DNA of 64,000 nt from Macrostomum hystrix. Taxonomy: Eukaryota; Platyhelminthes; Macrostomidae. The DNA lies in NCBI GenBank assembly GCA_950097015.1, contig CATNEN010000007.1, forward strand, positions 2,542,001 to 2,606,000, written 5' to 3'. The translations under genes were made by a program, and so were the position numbers. Positions 9,601 to 21,600 of this stretch are shown piece after piece (position 1 is the first letter of the stretch; each line of letters starts with the position of its first letter). The notes under the pieces are model-generated. The model ran no database searches, had not been told where the DNA came from, and saw only the letters and a program-made list of their open reading frames with translations.

Positions 9601-12600
9601 AGCGAGTTTGATGGCCGCTTGGAAGCCGACGGCTCGCCGTTTTCGTCGCGGCGACGCTTGTTGCCAGTTGACAGCGGCACCATCGGGACAGCGCCTAGAT
9701 GGTCGCGCTCGCTTTGAACAGTGGGCGGCGGCGGCGCCGGCTCAAAAGGCTGTCTGTCGAAGCTGTGTCGATACTTCTGACCCTTGGCCACGAAAGCGGC
9801 CATCTCTGCCAGCGAAAGGCTGGTTTGGGTGGCCGGCAGCGCCTCATCAGCGTTCAACAGGTAGAACTGGCCAGGCCGGATTGTCAGCTCCAGACTGGCC
9901 GCCAGATCGGACCGGCCAGTCGGCATGCCGGAAACCTGAGTGCAAATTATTTAGGGAGAAATTTGTTTCGCGAAGTGCAATGATGAGACGCGTTGTCAGT
10001 CAATTTTTTCGGATTTCTCACCTGCCGCATGAGCGCTTGGAACAGTCGTCTGGCAGCTGCTGAAAGCCAAAGCTCCCTGTCAGGACAGTCGGGGGGCGGG
10101 CACCTCAGGAGGCTGGCCGGCTTGAGCCGATGATCGCCTATCAAGCCCGAGACGCAGTTTAACAGGCGAAAACGGCAATCGTCAGACAGGCAACCGACTG
10201 CCAAGGACAAGCTGGCGCCGTCCATGAAGTAGCGACAGGCCCGCCGACGGTGGCAAGTATTTAGAAGCCAACCAGCCGCGCCGGCCATCAGGCGAACCTC
10301 GCGACGCAGCCGGGAAATCGCGGCGGCGTCGCCCTCGGCAGTGAGGCGAAGCAGCGGCGGACGCTCAGGCAACGGCACTAGGCTGACCTTGGAGCAGCCG
10401 GTGGCCGCGGCCAGTCGAGCTTCGTGGAATTCGGGCACCCTGGACAGCTCCTGGCTGAGTCGATTAGGCAGCGTCTTGGCGAAGCGAGCTCCGGTGCCGG
10501 CGCCAACGTCGGTGCCGCCGCGTAGGTCGGCCGCAGCGGCGGCAGCCAGAACGGCGACGTCCCGAGTGTAATGAAGGCGCAGCAGGGCGGCCCGCGCGCA
10601 TTTGGCTGCGTAGCGAACAGCCGCGGCCTCTATGGTAACCGTCTGGCGAGATGGAATCGGCCAGCAATAGGTCACGTGACCATCCAGACCGGCGCAGCTT
10701 CGATAGAAGCCGATGATGCGAGCTCCGAGCGCGGCTGCTGCGTCGGCATCGGCATCGGGCAGGCAAAGCTGGTCGGTAATGATAGCGAGTTGGTTTACAA
10801 GCGACTGTCCCAGGTCTCTGGACTGTCCGAGTTGTCCTGAATTTCCGAGTGACTGAACTGAGCCAACTAGGGCGCCGGCGCCGTCGTACTCCAGGCGTAG
10901 GCAGTGCAATGCTAGCGCGTAGAACTCGGCAGTCGGCATCTTTAATTGACGCTCGCCATCCATGTCGACAGCGTCGTTCAAGTGGTCGTTGTCGGCGTCT
11001 TCGGCGGAGCGGACGATGCCGGCAGCTCGGGCCCAGTCAACCAGCAGGCGCAGCAGAGGCAGGCGGTGCGGACAGGCCGAGTACAAGCCCAGCAGGTAGT
11101 CGGTCTTCTCTAAGCCGATCGTGTTCATGCTGATGTCGCAGGCCACAGAGTCGTCGCCGTCAACGGTCAGGATGCAGCGAATAAGCGGGACTCTGTGAGT
11201 CAGCAGGTCCTCCTTGGCTGTGGCCACTTTGTCCAGCGCCGGAGACACAGCGTTGCGCAGCCAATGTCGGTGGAGATCCGGATCGGGCAGTGCAGCCAGC
11301 TCTGGCGTTGGCGGCGAGGACAATTTTACGCACAGATCGACATCCGAGCCGACGGCGTCGCACAGAAAGACCGAGGCGGAGCCGTAGACGGCAACCCTCA
11401 GGCTATCGCTAAAGTCGGCAATCGCAGTGGACACCAGAGCAGCGGCGCTATCGGCTCTGCCGACTGCCTCAGTCAGGGCCGGCAGCGACTCGCGCAGGCT
11501 GGCCAGGGCGGAGTGACCAACGTCCAGTCGAAGATTTCTCTCCGCGTTCGGCGCTCCAAAGGTGGTAATGGAGAGCTGTTGAGCGATGTCGCAGAGAATG
11601 TCGGCCATCACCCATGGGAAGCTCAGGCCCAGCGGCAAGCGGCTGCGGCTGTCAGAGTCGTCAAGACCGGCTGCGTCGTCGAGGTCGATGTCGCCATCTG
11701 CGTTGGATTCCTTTCGAGCGGCGCCGGCAGAAGCCAGGTACCAGGCGGCGGCCTTGGCACGCCGCTTGTTGACAATGTCTCCTCCGGCCAGGCTCGGATC
11801 GGAATCGAACTCGCGACGATATCTTTAAAATTGTTTTTATGTGGGATTATTCGATTTCCTTTCACGGATAAAATAAGGAAAATGTGATGGGGAGAAAGCA
11901 AGAATATAACGAATGGGTCACAAAGAAGTGCGTTTCACTTCTGAAACTTGTGACCTTGTCCTTAAAGCTGGTTACCGTTCACTGCGACCATAATTTAATA
12001 TTTGCAGGAGGATTGCGGGGCAATGGCACGCAAAAAATGTGACACTAGACCCACAGCCAACGAGGAGGCAATTCTTCCCATTTCGCTGACTCCTGAGCAC
12101 ACACGCTCACAGATACCGTACACAGGCACACGCTCATACAGGGGTGTAAATCTGCCCAGGCTTTCTCATCGTCAGGCAGTGTACACTCTCACTGTGACTT
12201 CGAGGTTGTCCCTCAAGGGCCTAAATTCCACGACAAGCCCGCAAGCCTTCTCTCCGCGGCTGCGCCCCAAATAAATGTGGCCTCGCTGCGGAATCGAGCT
12301 CAGGACCTTAATAATAATAATAATTGCAGGAGGGCTGCGGGCAATGACACATAGTTTGGTGACACTAGACCCGCAGCCAGCGAGGAGGCAATTCTGCCCA
12401 TTTCGCTGACTCCTGAGCACACACGCACACAGATACCGTACGCAGGCATACGCTCACACAGGTGTGTACATCTGCCCTGACTTCCTCATCGTCAGGCAGT
12501 GTTCACTTCACTGTGCCTTGGAGGTTGGCCCTCAAGGGCGTGAATTGCACGACAAGCCCCCAAGCCTTCTCTCCGCGGCTGCGCCCCAAATAAATGTGGC

Positions 12601-15600
12601 CTCGCCGTGGAATCGAACTTAGGGACCGTGGTGCGAGTGGCAAACGCGTTAACCGCTCTGCCACCGACCCCCCTGCTCAGGACCTTGGTGCGAGGGGCAA
12701 ACGCGTTAGACCACTCTGCCACTCAACAACCCCTTTGACTATGATTTTGTTACCATTCTGTGCGACTGTTTTGTGCGCCCCTGTGTGACCGTGTTACAAT
12801 GGATAACGGGATATAAGTTCGTCGGCGAAATATTCTACCCAGGCTTTCAATGCCATGTCTTCTTTAGCCATAGTCAGCAAAAACATTGGTCACGAAACGG
12901 TAACAGGTGACAGTGACGGTGACAGCCCCTTTTTGTGACCATTCTGTCTTATACGGAAAAGTGAGTACTTCACAGCCCACCCCTCCCCTTGGTGACGCAC
13001 CTGGCAACCAAGGCGTCCCTGGCTCCCCTGAGGCTCCGCTGCGCCGCGCCCAGATCAGAGCGCAGCGTCGAGTGCCAGCGCATGCAGCGGGTCAGCAGCA
13101 GCTCGCGCTCGCTGGCGAGGCCCCACTGGCCCAGCAGCGCCCGCAGGTCCAGCCTGTAGCGGCCCAGTTCAATGCGCGCCTTCTCGGCGAAGGCCTCCCA
13201 GCCAGGCCAGGTCAGGACCCGCCTGCCACAGGCGTCAGCTAGGGTGCTGGTCGGCGGGGCGGTGGCCTGCTCCAGAAGGTCCCAGTCCATCGCGTAGGTG
13301 CGACAGCGGCGGTAGAGATGGCCAAGGAGCTTCTGGGACTGGTAGGTCTGGTGCTGCGGCTTCTCCATGAAGTCCGGGTAACCAAAATCATTAACCGCCT
13401 TACGTGCATCCACCGGAACCTGATGGGGAGTAACAGAACCATTAGCCGACTTCAAGTGTGAGTTACTATTAGTAGTGTCAATGATAGAGCATTTGACACA
13501 ATACATCCAGAGCATGCACAAGTGATTCAGAAAACACGGGGCACGCTTTGCAACACCCCGAAACCACATAACACACCCAGATCCCACATAACACACACAG
13601 ATCCCACATAACACACACAGATCCCACATAACACACCCAGATCCCACATAACACACACAGATCCCATATAACGCACCCAGATCCCACATAACACACCCAG
13701 ATCCCACATAACACACACAGATCCCACATAACACACCCAGATCCCACATAACACACCCAGATCCCACATAACACACACAGATCCCATATAACGCACCCAG
13801 ATCCCACATAACACACCCAGATCCCACATAACACACACAGATCCCATATAACGCACTCAGAAGCCACATAACGCACCCAGATCCCACATAACGCACCCAG
13901 ATCCCACATAACGCACCCAGATCCCACATAACACACCCAGATCCGATATAACACACCCAGATCCCACATAACGCACCCAGATCCCACATAACGCACCCAG
14001 ATCCCACATAACACACCCAGATCCCATATAACGCACTCAGAAGCCACATAACGCACCCAGATCCCACATAACGCACCCAGATCCCACATAACGCACCCAG
14101 ATCCCACATAACACACCCAGATCCGATATAACACACCCAGATCCCACATAACACACCCAGATCCGACATAACACACCCAGATCCGACATAACACACCCAG
14201 ATCCGACATATCACACCCAGATCCCACATAACACACCCAGATCCCACATAACCCACCCAGATCCGACATAACACGCCCAGATCCGACAGTACACACCCAG
14301 ATCCGACATAACACACCCAGATCCCACATAACGCACCCAGATCCAACATAACACACCCAGATCCCACATAGCACACCCAGATCCCACATAGCACACCCAG
14401 ATCCCACATAACACACCCAGATCCCACATAACACACCCAGATCCCACATAACACACACAGAACATGCATGACCCACCTTTGGCACAATGCCAGTCTTTGG
14501 AAAGTCGACAGCCACAGACTGGGACTCGGCCAGTTTCCTGGCCAGCGGGTCGATTGCACCTTGAACCATCTGGTCGCACAGAGCCAGGTGCATGTGAGCA
14601 ACCCGGCCCAAGAAGGTGTTCTCCAGATTGGCCAAGTAGAAGTCAGCCAGCAGGTGCGGGGCGGAGACATTGGTGCCCGGCTGAGCTGTGGGCGGATTCG
14701 CAGCCAGGGCCGAGTAGTTCAATGCCGGGTGAATTGCTTGCGACGGCGGCACAAGGTTCGAGTCCCAGATGACGCTGAACTGATCACCATCGAGGTCTCC
14801 ACCGCTGCAGTCGGCGGCGAGGGATGCCTGACAGTCCGCGCGAGCTGGCATGAGCAACACGTTCACCTGCGGTGAGATTAGGATGTGGTGAAGATGAAGA
14901 TGAGATGAGGAACTCAAGCTGGGGATCTGTGTGAAATCAAGCTGGGGATCTGTGTGAACTCAAGCTGGGGATCTGTGTGAAATCAAGCTGGGGATCTGTG
15001 TGTGAACTCAAGCTGAGGATCTGTGTGAAATCAAGCTGGGGATCTGTGTGAACTCAATCTGAGCATCTGTGTGAAGTCAAGCTGAGGATCTGTGTGTGAA
15101 CTCAAGCTGAGGATCTGTGTGAACTCAAGCTGAGTATCTGTGTGAAGTCAAGCTGAGGATCTGTGTGTGAACTCAAGCTGAGGATCTGTGTGAACTCAAG
15201 CTGAGGATCTGTGTGAACTCAATCTGAGGATCAGTGAGAACTCAATCTGAGGATCTGTGAGAACTCAAGCTGGGGATCTGTGTGAAATCAATCTGAGGAT
15301 CTGTGTGAACTCAATCTGAGGATCAGTGAGAACTCAATCTGAGGATCTGTGTGAACTCAAGCTGAGTATCTGTGTGAACTCAAGCTGAGTATCTGTGTGA
15401 ACTCAAGCTGAGGATCTGTGTGTGAACTCAAGCTGAGGATCTGTGTGAACTCAAGCTGAGGATCTGTGTGAACTCAATCTGAGGATCAGTGAGAACTCAA
15501 TCTGAGGATCTGTGAGAACTCAAGCTGGGGATCTGTGTGAAATCAAGCTGGGGATCTGTGTGAACTCAATCTGAGGATCTGTGAGAACTCAATCTGAGGA

Positions 15601-18600
15601 TCTGTGAGAACTCAATCTGAGGATCTGTGAGAACTCAAGCTGGGGATCTGTGAGAACTCAAGCTGGGGATCTGTGTGAACTCAAGCTGAGGATCTGTGTG
15701 AACTCAATCTGAGGATCTGTGAGAACTCAATCTGAGGATCTGTGAGAACTCAAGCTGGGGATCTGTGAGAACTCAATCTGAGGATCTGTGAGAACTCAAG
15801 CTGGGGATCTGTGAGAACTCAAGCTGAGGACCCGAGGGCAGTCTCTACTCTCACCCATTTCGATAAGCCCGGCTTCTCCTGATCAGTCACAGCCCTGGCG
15901 ACACGCAAGTCGCCCGGATGCAGGCAGGGGTTGCGGTAGATGAGCACACGACCTTGCACCGTTTGCAACACGCCGTCATCCTCGCGGCAAATCTGGAATG
16001 AAAGTAGAAAATATCCCTAGAAGACGAAGGATTAATGAAAAAATATATACCAACAAATATACCAAAATCTAATAAAAAATCTGCTTTGAGTCGAATCCCA
16101 AATTGAGGCTGCTCACCCGCAGGTAGACCTCTCCCTCTGCCAGCAGGCCGGTGGGATCCGCAGCTCCCATGACCCGGCAACCCTCGGCCACCGGCAGGGC
16201 GGCGCGGCTGCGCAGGTCGGTGACGCGAAATTGGAAGGCCAGCCGCAGCAGGGAGCGCCAGTGCGGCTCGGAGGCCAGGTCGAAATTGGCCGCCACGCGG
16301 TTCACCAGGTGCGGTTCGATGTACTCCTGGGTTGGGTCACATTCAACTAACAACCAGTCAATGCTGTCTATTAATCAGTTCATACAGCCTAGCAACCATT
16401 TAATCCCGTCTAGCAATCAGTTGATACAGCCTAGTAACCATCATTTTATGTTGCCTAGCAACCAGTTCATACAGCCTAGCAACCATTTAATGCTGCCTAG
16501 CAACCGTTTCATGATGCTTAGAAAAGATTTCATGAGCAACCAGGTGATGCTGCCTAGAAATCAGTCCGTGCTGCATAGCAACCAGTTCGAACCTGCAAAG
16601 CCCGACTGGCGGCGTCCCCTCCAGCTAGGGATTCGGACGCCCGAGTCAGCGCCGCCTCCTGCAGCTCGAGCAGCCAGGATCGCAGATCCCACTGGCTGGA
16701 GCCTGGCCCAATCGCGCGAAGGCTGAGCGACTCCAGCAGGGTGATGGCCTCGCGGTTCAGACAGACTGACAGGGCGCGGGCCGGCTGCACCACACACAGC
16801 TGGATGTCAGTTTCAGATCGAAACTTCTCCATCGAGGGCCGCAGTAGGATGTCGATATCCTCGCTGAGGGACGTGGGAAATCGAGGACTAAAGGCTGAGA
16901 CTGTGGAGCTAGGGCTTCGTGAAGTGGGGATCAGAAATTAAGTAATGCTTACAGCAATAATACATGAAGGATCTGGGGAAAAGTTTTAGAATATTGTTTT
17001 GGAATTCGGACGAATCTTTGGTCTATTTGGGTTTCTGGAATAATATCTAATCAATTTGAGGATTAGGGAAAATCTAATTTGGCATAGTCAAAAATGTGGA
17101 CCTGGGATTTTTTTAGCATTTTTATCAGCATGTCATGCGGCGCCTCACCCAAATGCCGATCGGAACTCCGGATCATCCTCGGGATCCACCACAACTAGGA
17201 CGCCTTTGGCTCCGCCGTAGCGGAACTGATAGGCCGATGGAGACCGCGAAATGTCCAACTGATGAGCGATCTGCTCAGCCAGCCGCCGGCTAATCTTGCC
17301 GCAGCCTGCTCCAATTGCGGGTTGGGGGGTTCCAGCTTTGCAATTTCATTTTAGACAGGGAGCAGTTCACTGAGAATGGTCTCACCGTCTGTCAGTAGAT
17401 CGCCGTTGGCAGCTCGCCGGTCGTCTACGCGACCGGTACGCCAGGCTGGCAGGTCCACGATGGGCTGGTCGCCTGTGTGGAACAGGGCCAGCCTGGCCAG
17501 GTACTTCGGCACCGAATTGTAGTCGAGTGGGCTGCCAACCAGACTGTGGCGCATCTCCGCAATGACCTCCTTGGCAATGTCGAACACAAGTCAAGTGTGA
17601 TCATGTGCATTTGGCTTGCACTCGTGATCACTACTAAAGAAATGACATTGCAAAGTGGACAGGAACATCTTCCCATAATTTCTACCCGCAGCTGATGCTG
17701 GGACCCATTGCTTTTAACAGTAGAATATTTAAAATCCCCTGGGGAAACAATTCCCACTGGCCTACTGCCTACGATAGCTCCCAAACCAAATGACCAGTTT
17801 TCGTGAAATTCTACCATTTGGATCAAAGTTTTCCACCGAAACTCAAGAACAGGGGTCAAATTTTTGTTGCGCATCTTCTGAAAAAAGAAACAAGTCGCCA
17901 GCTCTTCAGACCGTCGAGATATTCAATTTTTCTGGCCGAAGGTCCGATTTTTCCATAAGAGCTAGTGTATTTCATACACCCCTATACACGAATTTGCACT
18001 GCGCCTCAGTGCGGCCTTGCCAGGCCTTCAAAATTTATCAGCATGTCACCCGAGTGTGCCTGCACCATCTCCGTCTTCGGTGGTCACCTACCTTTATCTA
18101 GACGGAGCAGCTGGACCTTTAACAAGTAATAGTTGAGTTTAGGCCAATATCGAGGCTTTATTAGAGAAAGTAGAAAAATTCGCTTTAGGGACTTCATTGC
18201 CAGCTGGAGGCACCCTGCTGACGGTGCTGACGGCGTCGGGGTGGTGACTGATTGGTTGACGGACTAGAGGAGCATGTAAAGTAGTTGAGTGTTGCCCAAT
18301 GTCGAGGCTTGATCAGCGAAAGTAGAGAAATTCGCTTTAGGGACTCCATAGTTGGCTGGTGCCACTTGTTGAAGGTCCAGCAGCTCCGTCTAGATAAAGG
18401 TCGGTGACCGCCGAAGTCGGAGATGATGCAAGCACATTCGGGTGACATGCTGATAAAGTTTGAAGGTCCCCCCTTGTTAGTTCTACTTTTACGAGTAGAA
18501 CTGTGGCACTCGTAAGGGCACATTTTGCTTCTGCGTTTAGATTCGAACCACGGGACCACCTCATTTGATTCGGCATCAAAAAAAGTGACAGTGCTGAAGA

Positions 18601-21600
18601 TTTATCTAATTTTTATCTAATTTCTCGAAGCTAAATTTCTTTAAATCTTCCAGCCGTGAGCTTCTATAGAAAATTACTTTTGACATATAGTTTAGTTTGC
18701 TTTGCATTGTTTATGTATTTTTTCCCACAAAACGGCCCTTTTAGGTCTGATTTGAATAATTGCGTACTAACAATAGTAGTCTGCAGTGCAGTTGACATTT
18801 CTAATTAAAAACAGCTGACACTTTTAATAGAAAGTTTATGCGCGGCCTCACCTGATCATGGACGTCGACAAACATGCAGCGCTGACTGCGCAGCTGACTG
18901 CCGCTTGCCGATAAAAATCGAAACCGCCTGCCAGCCAGGACCAGGCCGTCGATAAGGATTTGGCGAAATCGGTGTCTGTCGCTTTTGGACAGATTTCGAA
19001 TCGAGTTGCCCGCCTCGTCAGTGAAGGACAGCAGCAGGAAGCGCCTACCCAAGGGTGCCCACCTTCGCAGCAGCCTGGAAGAGGCCACGGGCACGGGTGT
19101 TTGACAGACAAGCCGGCTGGGTGTCGCGCTGGCGCGCAGCACACTCACGGTGCCGGGCGGTTGCACCGGCTGCAGTAGGTCAATATTGTCCTGCGGCAGG
19201 TGCTTCAGCAGGTGCCTGCAGGTCTCCAGTCTGGCCGCTGGATCGGCTAAGAAGGCTGGCAGCGACATCAACTGCTTGAGGCCGACAGACATCTTCAGCA
19301 GACTGGCCAGGTCCGCCGCGTCCAGGTGTTGCGCAATGTCCCTGAGGGTTGGCTGAACAAACACAGCCTCGCAGAGCCGAAATCGGCGAGCGTCAAGAAG
19401 GCATCTCAACAGCCAGCGGCTGTTAAAGGCGGCGGCATCGAGATCGGCTTCGTTCGAGCACCGCGGCCGACTCGGAGTTGGCGGAGCGTCGATGTCATCG
19501 TAGGAGGTCGCATTCTGTCTCGCACCTGACGACGCCTCGACGTCCGGATGCAGCAGCGTCAAGTGAGTCTCCAGCAGCGGCAGCGGAAAGTGTCGGCGTA
19601 TCCTCAGCCAGCCGGCTGCAGGCGAGCGGGTGAGGGGTGGGTGCAAGAGTTTAATTACGCCCTTAAGGGTCAACCTCTATGACACAGTGAGTGCAAACTG
19701 TCTGCGTACGATATCTATTTGCGTGTGTGCTCAGGAGTCAGCGGAATGGGCAGAATTGCCTCTCAATTTGTGTCAAATATTTCAGGTTAGTGAGCTCAGC
19801 AACACAAACGGAGCCAGAGTGAGCTCAGCAACACACACGGAGTCAGAGTGAGCTCAGCAACACAAACGGAGCCAGAGTGAGCTCAGCAACACAAACGGAG
19901 CCAGAGTGAGCTCAGCAACACAAACGGAGCCAGAGTGAGCTCAGCAACACAAACGGAGCCAGAGTGAGCTCAGCAACACAAACGGAGCCAGAGTGAGCTC
20001 AGCAACACACACGGAGTCAGAGTGAGCTAAGCAACACAAACGGAGCCAGAGTGAGCTCAGCAACATACTCGGAGTCATAGTGAGCTCAGCAACACACACG
20101 GAGTCATAGTGAGCTCAGCAACACACACAAAGTCATAGTGAGCTCAGCAATACACACGGAGTCAGAGTGAGCTCAGCAACACACACGGAGTCAGAGTGAG
20201 CTCAGGTACATACACGGAGTTAGAAGTCGTTCGTGCAAGCGCAGCAGCAGCAGCTGACACTCGGCCTGAGCTGCCAGGAACTGTCTATAAGCTTCCATCA
20301 GCAGCTGATCTTCCTCATCCTCATCATCATCATCATCCTCATCCTCATCATCATCATCATCATCGGGCAGCTGTACATCCGGGCAGAACCGCATGGGCAC
20401 CGCCAGCCAGCCCAGCTGCCAGTCGACCAGCGCCAGGCCGTTCGTGCCTGGTGTAGCCAGCCAGATCTTCAGCTTGCCGCCGAACAGCTCCAGCACCAGA
20501 GCCCGGCTGGCCGAATCCTGCGTCCCGGCCAGTTTGCAGCGCAACTGTGGCTCGCCGCAATTAAACTCTTGCACAATGCTGAGCTCTAATTCGCGCTGAA
20601 ATCTGCCAACAGCAAAGCCGGACATTGGCAGCAGGATTTCGTCCACCGAGGAGCTGTTGGAAGAATCGAGCGCCGCTTCGGGCACCAGGGGCAGAGTATA
20701 GACTGGAACGCCGCCGTGCCGGAAGCTCCACCGGCGACAGAATCGCCACCAGCGCAGCAGCGGAAGGTTGCCGACGCCGCCGCCCCCGCCGCCGCCCCCG
20801 CCGTCGATGCAGGCGACCACAACCGAAGTGCTGGCAGGAAACACTCCGGCGATGCCGGCGGTGGCCGAGCCGGCGGAAGTGAACTGGTCCACCCGGCTCA
20901 CCCGAAAGCAGCAAGGCGCCTCTTCAAGACTTTTCAGCAGCTTTTTGAGACCGCTGTCGCGCAGGTCAACAAACAGGCGGAGTACCAGGTGGCGACTGCT
21001 GAACGACCAGATTGACGAAGCTGGGGCGGCATTCGACTGATCGCCGCTACTGCCACCGTCGTCTGGATCATCTTCATCGTCGCTCTATGAAATTTGGTAA
21101 GCGAATGGGAAGGTACCCTTAACAGTAGAAAGACCAGACCACGGGGGTATGTGCCGGTGGTTTTTGCCACCAGACAATCCGCCGAGAATCGTTAAATATC
21201 TCAACGATACCGATGTTTCTTGATCCTGGAAGTTGTTTCATCGGATAGAGTGGAAAGTTTTAGCCTGTGTTCTGGATTTTCATGGCGATCGGTTGAATAT
21301 TTTGGGAGATACAGAAAAAAAGTTGGCGTTTTGAAATATCCACCCGGTCTTTCTTCTGATAAAGACGCATCAAGGGGTGCTGTTTGTAATTTGAGCCGTT
21401 TTGAATAAGCGACTCGAAGCTACGCGTCTCGACCGACGCTACAACGAGTCGAAAAACGATCGCTTGGGAGTTTGAGTCTTAAACCTGCGATTTTATCTGG
21501 ATAAACAGCGGAACAAACTCACCAGAGCCTGAGTCAGCTGCTGCACAATGGCCACAGTGGCCGGGCAGGGTCCGCCAGCTTCCATGGACTCGCGGCTGAG

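Larger units (their letters stand above)
6601..9935 (-). other. Fusion protein module 6: C-terminal tail, unknown domain
   Basis: Exons 17-18 (9935-9369 and 7203-6601), about 390 residues. I recognise no family. A basic cluster [17 protein letters not shown] followed by KSARRNRR looks like a nuclear localisation signal. Near the end, [13 protein letters not shown] repeats the [11 protein letters not shown] motif found after the transferase, each followed by a strand-like stretch and D/E-rich turn, so the tail may contain a second copy of one small domain. The protein ends in a poly-Ala helix ([10 protein letters not shown]). The intron between the two exons contains the lectin gene. Confidence 0.7.
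11580..17569 (-). other. Fusion protein module 4: cellular RNA-dependent RNA polymerase core
   Basis: Exons 9-15 and the first part of 16. Recognised RDR/QDE-1-family blocks in order: [19 protein letters not shown] plus [147 protein letters not shown]. The DLDGD aspartates that bind catalytic magnesium are intact at 1575-1579. This is the two-barrel cellular polymerase class, not a viral palm polymerase. The last two blocks mark the normal C-terminus of RDR proteins, yet the frame continues without a stop. Confidence 0.95.
18852..21084 (-). other. Fusion protein module 3: linker and RdRP N-terminal region
   Basis: Exons 7-8, residues about 687-1231. Exon 7 begins with an acidic segment ([11 protein letters not shown]), includes a poly-Gly run and a second long acidic run (D/E only, about 20 residues near 20315-20360 on the DNA) and has no clear family match. 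Exon 8 ends with the conserved RdRP entry region: [15 protein letters not shown], then [20 protein letters not shown] and [13 protein letters not shown], which correspond to the GR.Y.FL..S.SQLR block of eukaryotic RDRs. Exon 7 ends with a phase-1 donor GT|ATGT, the only non-GTRAG-like donor of the large exons. Confidence 0.85.

Noticed and set aside
12970-14917. Long minus-strand ORFs through the 13.6-14.5 kb array
   Set aside because: They join real RdRP exon sequence at each end to read-through of a 20-bp repeat in three frames; conserved RdRP blocks require the intron to be removed.
11580-17569. Viral polymerase integration
   Set aside because: The conserved blocks and DLDGD are those of cellular two-barrel RDR/QDE-1 enzymes, spread over eight spliced exons; viral palm motifs are absent.
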